This document shows, piece by piece, positions 60,395-64,000 of a stretch of 64,000 nucleotides of DNA. Below the pieces are notes generated by a model. That model was not told the DNA's origin and searched no databases. It was given only the letters and a program-made list of their open reading frames with translations. Source of the DNA: Isoetes taiwanensis (taxonomy: Eukaryota > Streptophyta > Lycopodiopsida > Isoetales > Isoetaceae); the NCBI GenBank assembly GCA_021234155.1, contig JAJEKV010000566.1, forward strand, positions 82,230-146,229. The letters run 5' to 3'. Every line of letters starts with the position of its first letter. The stretch's first letter is position 1. The translations under genes were made by a program, and so were the position numbers.

Positions 60395-60880
60395 AGATGT
60401 TGGCACGATCCCAACGCCAACCATTGGGTCCGTTGATTCCATTTGTGTTTTTTTTTCCATGTTGGCTTCCCTCATCTATCACCCATATTCCATATTTGTC
60501 ACCTCATCTTCCATATTTGTCACCCTTTTCATCATCCCCTCAAAAGCCTAGATATTTTATTGAGAAAATTCAGCGAATCAACTCAACAGCCTAGAGCCAT
60601 TTTGCATAAGGAAATCCCCTCATGGGTTTGATTTTGCACTCTCAACCACTACCTCGGACTTCATTCTAAAGCCACAACTATGAAGATGTGATCTGCACTA
60701 TGATTTACTTATACAAGAACAACATTTTTGTTGGCATTCTTATTTGGAAATGCAAATGCAGAGGGCCCTTTTCTTTATTGACGGACCCTTTTCTGTTGTC
60801 CGTCAGATGTTGGCTCGATCCCAAAGCCAACCATTGGGTCCGTTGATTTCATTTGTGTTTTTTTCTCCATGTTGGCTTTC
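60395..60880. repeat. partial duplication of the kinase upstream region
   Basis: 60395-60475 (from 'tcagatgttggcacgatccc' to 'ttccatgttggctt') recurs at 60801-60880 with several changes. A broken copy of the foldback arm (60712-60755) lies between. The left arm has only one copy, so the duplication is private to the right arm and changes the promoter-distal region of the working gene. Confidence 0.85.
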
Positions 60881-60911
60881 TTATACAAGAATAGAATAGA
60901 ATAGTTTTCTT

Positions 60912-61042
60912 ATACAAGAATGACATTTTTGTTGGCATTCTTATGTGGAAATAGTGCCTACTGTTAGGCACGGTTTCCACATAAGAATGACATGGTGACA
61001 CTATTGATACATAAGAATGCCAACAAAAATTTCCTTCTTGAA
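60912..61042. repeat. imperfect foldback element, right copy
   Basis: Nested inverted repeats: outer 'tacaagaatgacatttttgt' against 'acaaaaatttccttcttg', inner 'ggcattcttatgtggaaa' against 'tttccacataagaatgac', with 'gtgcctactgttaggcac' at the centre. It is equivalent to 9722-9850 in the left arm. Confidence 0.75.
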
Positions 61043-61234
61043 ACGTGAATGTCATGTTGGGTGCAATTCTAGTGTCTGATTGCAAGTAAACAATCCATGC
61101 ATGCAGTAAGATCAAATCGAATGCATGGTAAAAGGCAGAATCGATACTAGAAAGCGAGCAAAGCTGCCAAAATGCAAGTAAAGATCAATCAATCAATGAA
61201 CAATGTCAACAAAGGAGTTCAAACGATATAGGAA

Positions 61235-62147
61235 TTTAGTACTAAATTACAATAATGCAGGTCTAAACTGCAAGCTTCATTCAAGGAACATGAAGATGAA
61301 AACTCGTTTATAAATCATAATGTAGCAACTATAGTGTCCATGTTGGAGAAGCATCATAGTTTTCGAAAGGGCAAAATTACACATCCAATTTTTATTTTTC
61401 TACCTTTCCAATGAATAGAAAGGGGATATTGTTTGGACCCCTTAAATGAAATGATCTTGTTTAACCTACAACATTTTCCATAGTAGTGAGCTTATTACGA
61501 GAATACAACAATAAAGTTTTCACTTCTGTAACTAAGTTCTTGGACAACAATTTTTTTTTTAAATATAGCATTTAAGATTGTAGAAGGAGAATGGATTTCA
61601 AGTGGGTAATGGATTAGGCATATTATTGTCAAATTTGCAAGAAGCAAAATAAGTTGATTGTAGACATAAAGAAAGATCTCATCCTCCTTTACAATGAATC
61701 TGAAGGACACATTTTCACTTGGATCATTGCAAAAAAAGTTGCAGTCATTTCCATAAAAATACCCCCAAAACTAGGGTCGTTTTGACAATTTTAGCAGAAC
61801 ATAAGGGTTTTCGGAGTTTTTCCCTATTCCCTTTGTGGGTAGCTGAGAAGAGTTTTTCCCTATTTCTTTTATGGGAGCTGACCCCCTAGTAAAAATCTGT
61901 TGAACACCCTATCTATGGGAGTTTTTGTTGTATCCATAGGGTCTTTGCACCATAATTGAAACCCACAATACAATGGTTGAGGTGTGATAAACTATGTCAT
62001 TGCACTAAACAACCAACTAAGCTTTTTGGTGTATTCTATCTATAGCTACAATTTCTCATTTTTAGTTAGCTACCCCAAAAATAAAACCAAACTAATTTCT
62101 AGAATTAGAAAAAAATATCCTTGCAAATAACCAAAGAATATTTTACT
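61235..62147 (-). repeat. R3 repeat, right copy without insertions
   Basis: Reverse complement of the middle copy 40861-43351. It lacks the 1.55-kb insert and the Helitron-like element, so it is the reference empty site for both. No coding content beyond short chance ORFs. Confidence 0.88.
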
Positions 62148-62716
62148 TCGAAGAGGTTATTTTACAAAATATATAATCAAAGCTTCCTTGATGGAAGTGG
62201 TTGGGTCATCATTACCAAACAGTATCCTTTTCCTACCTCTTGGTTTTCATAGCCGATAAAAAACAAATTAATCCTACATCGATGTTACAGGTTATATTAA
62301 GTTCAGCCTGGCCTTGTATGACTCACATAATGGATCACACATTTGACAAATTAATGGTTTATTTGTCATCCCAGCCTTTTAGGCACTGGCAGGGGGAGAA
62401 CGCAACCTGTTACTGCCTCCAATGCTAGTTTGGCATTCTTTTAGTTTGTCTTTTATAAATTTTAGGACAAAATAAAGTCTAACATAAGAGACTGAAAAAT
62501 ATCAGACTGAAAATTGATATTGATGACTAATGACACACTTGTACATTCATCGGGTTTTCCACATCTGGTCCCATATGTAGTTTCTGAGTACTCCCTCGCC
62601 TGTTAGTTCCATCAAACGAGCCTCTAAAACGCATGGAAATGCAGTCTTCACATATATTGCATCACTTAACAATTTGCCAGGCAGGCCATAAGAAAATTTT
62701 ACACTTCCCAAAGATA
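62148..62716. other. intergenic and 3' UTR of the GT47 gene
   Basis: The duplicated DNA ends at 62147. From there to the GT47 stop codon is single-copy-looking sequence. The part nearest 62716 should be the 3' UTR of the minus-strand gene. No clear poly(A) signal picked out. Confidence 0.45.
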
Positions 62717-63636
62717 CTATGACCAGTCCGGGATTTTCAATCTTTGCAATCTATGGATAGTCCTCTTTATTACAGGAACCTTCCTATACACTTGTTTCCA
62801 TATCATGTTAGTCGCATCATTAATTTGTGGTGGATGTTGATATTCGAAGTGATGAGTGACCTCTTTGAGCTTCTTCCACATTTTTAACCACTCCTCTTTA
62901 GGAAAGTTCTCCAAATGATGGAGGAGAAAGCCTGGTCGTACAGCATCATCTTTTGAAAAAAATAAGCTGAACTTCCTATAGTCTAAGTCATCTTCAAATG
63001 GAAGTTCAATTTTGTCACTGACAATTACGGGGACACAATGGCTGACGATTGCATCAAATAGGCGGCACGAAGATGCAGTGTCTCCTGCTGGACTGAGACA
63101 AAACTTTGAATTTCGCATGCCTACAGTTGCCTGCATACAAAGGTCATATTATCACCCCATATAATGCTTTCATGACACTTAACAAGCTTTCCTTTGTGTC
63201 TTTTTAAATAAAGCAGTAAATCTCTATTTGTATGGCTTTTCAGGAGCATTTAGTTTATTGTGCTGATAGATCTATTAATACTGTATCACAAAAGCTGAAG
63301 CCTCTGATACAGCATGTCCAGTTAGTATCGGAGTAGCCCATACAGTTTTAGTATTTTTATACTTCATTCAACAAGTGCACGTTCTGATCTCCAAAGCTTA
63401 CGGCTTATCATAACTTTTTGCACTATAAAGCAGTATAACTAACTCCATGACCTATTATCTTTAATCTTCTTCTTGAATAACAATAGTTAGGGGCTGCAAC
63501 ACTAGCAAACTCAGGCCTTTTTATTTAGTAAATGACATACTTGTTTTGCTGTCTCACTTGTGAATGTCCCTTCTTCATAGTGTACTCCTGGCTTACCCTT
63601 CAAGACATCTGCAAGTTTTGACCTGACAACTCCTTC
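62717..63636 (-). CDS. exostosin-family glycosyltransferase (GT47), 3' part, two exons
   Basis: Golgi type II glycosyltransferases of this family build cell-wall glycans. Exon A, 63636-63541 (32 codons: [20 protein letters not shown]... ending TAKQ), lies between a 'tttcag' acceptor and a GTATGT donor. Exon B, 63130-62717 (137 codons plus stop), follows a 'tatgcag' acceptor, and the phase is 0 across the junction (AKQ|ATVGMR). Exon B holds the GT47 core: [55 protein letters not shown], then [16 protein letters not shown] and the C-terminal RLKIPDWS. The pattern is nearest to plant ARAD1/At1g67410-like proteins. The N-terminal anchor and most of the domain lie upstream, beyond the window. No stop or frameshift is seen, so it is probably active. 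The acceptor sugar is not predictable. Confidence 0.9.
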
Positions 63637-64000
63637 CTGAAATTAAGCACGTGTGAGAATCTCCACAGTAAACAGAATATTGAAGTCACAAGCTTCTACA
63701 CAATATAAATCTGATTCTCTTTGCCGACACCACCTAAATTTCTGGGATTCTTGCAACAGTTCAATCTGAAAATTCAAAACTGAATGTCCTATTTGACATG
63801 TCATGTTAAGGGCGTTAATGTGCAACCACAACTAAGTCTTTGCTCATTCCCAATTTACAATTAACTTTCCCACTGAAAGCAGCAGCATTGGGTTTATACA
63901 ATCCACGAGAATAAGAAACAGTATAACACAGTCCCAAATTCAATTCATCCTGCTGGCATGGATCATAACGGTAGAGTAGAAGTTAATACAATGAAATTAA
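63637..64000 (-). other. intron of the GT47 gene (partial)
   Basis: Upstream of the exon A acceptor I find no sequence encoding the expected preceding segment of the family (the R-K-x-G context), so this stretch is most likely intron running off the window. Confidence 0.5.

Larger units (their letters stand above)
58819..61406 (-). repeat. right arm of the kinase inverted duplication
   Basis: Reverse complement of 9350-17460 without the Copia element. It holds the intact kinase. Upstream of the kinase it has a private partial duplication (60801-60880 repeats 60395-60475). Confidence 0.9.

Overview
This is gene-poor, repeat-saturated, AT-rich nuclear DNA of a land plant. The evidence is spliced or intronless plant-type genes, a Ty1/Copia element primed by initiator-Met tRNA, several plant LINE and hAT relics, Helitron-like ends and many nested repeats. 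The LINE reverse transcriptase type at 23.6 kb recalls elements common in seedless vascular plants such as ferns. That is only a hint, and the species cannot be named from the sequence.

Only two genes look functional, both on the minus strand near the right end. One is an intronless 352-residue Ser/Thr protein kinase (59197-60255), with a TATA box and a Pumilio-type motif after its stop. The other is the 3' part of a GT47 exostosin-family glycosyltransferase (two visible exons, 62717-63636), whose 5' exons lie beyond the window. Everything else recognisable is broken.

The main architecture is a large, patchy inverted duplication. The right arm (about 53.7-62.1 kb) carries the intact kinase. 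The left arm (9.35-24.3 kb) carries the same blocks in reverse: kinase upstream region, kinase, 3' flank, an unidentified ORF and a LINE reverse-transcriptase fragment. In the left arm the kinase is split by a 5.7-kb Copia retrotransposon, and the part after the insertion is full of small indels. A third, middle set of blocks (35.8-36.2, 39.5-40.5 and 40.9-43.35 kb) matches other parts of the right arm. Comparing copies gives natural empty sites that date or delimit insertions: Copia in the kinase, a LINE-like 1.55-kb insert, a Helitron-like element at 43352, and a 4.7-kb presence/absence block at 18.3-23.0 kb.

Region by region: 1-1.83 kb, LINE relic; 1.8-9.3 kb, no gene apart from a receptor-kinase exon relic at 8.8 kb; 9.35-18.3 kb, kinase pseudogene plus Copia; 18.3-23.0 kb, extra block ending in Helitron-like hairpins; 23.0-24.3 kb, LINE RT; 24.3-26.2 kb, AT-rich inverted-repeat elements around a hAT (DUF659) transposase fragment; 27-28.6 kb, local duplications; 28.6-35.8 kb, no gene seen; 36.2-43.4 kb, mosaic of repeats and LINE derivatives; 43.4-44.5 kb, array of hairpin-forming repeats; 45.7-48.4 kb, hAT transposase pseudogene; 48.4-53.7 kb, degenerate tandem repeats; 53.7-62.1 kb, right arm with kinase; 62.7 kb to end, GT47 gene. 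A compact heat-shock-type promoter motif cluster sits in a 1.3-kb right-arm-specific insert (57.7 kb).
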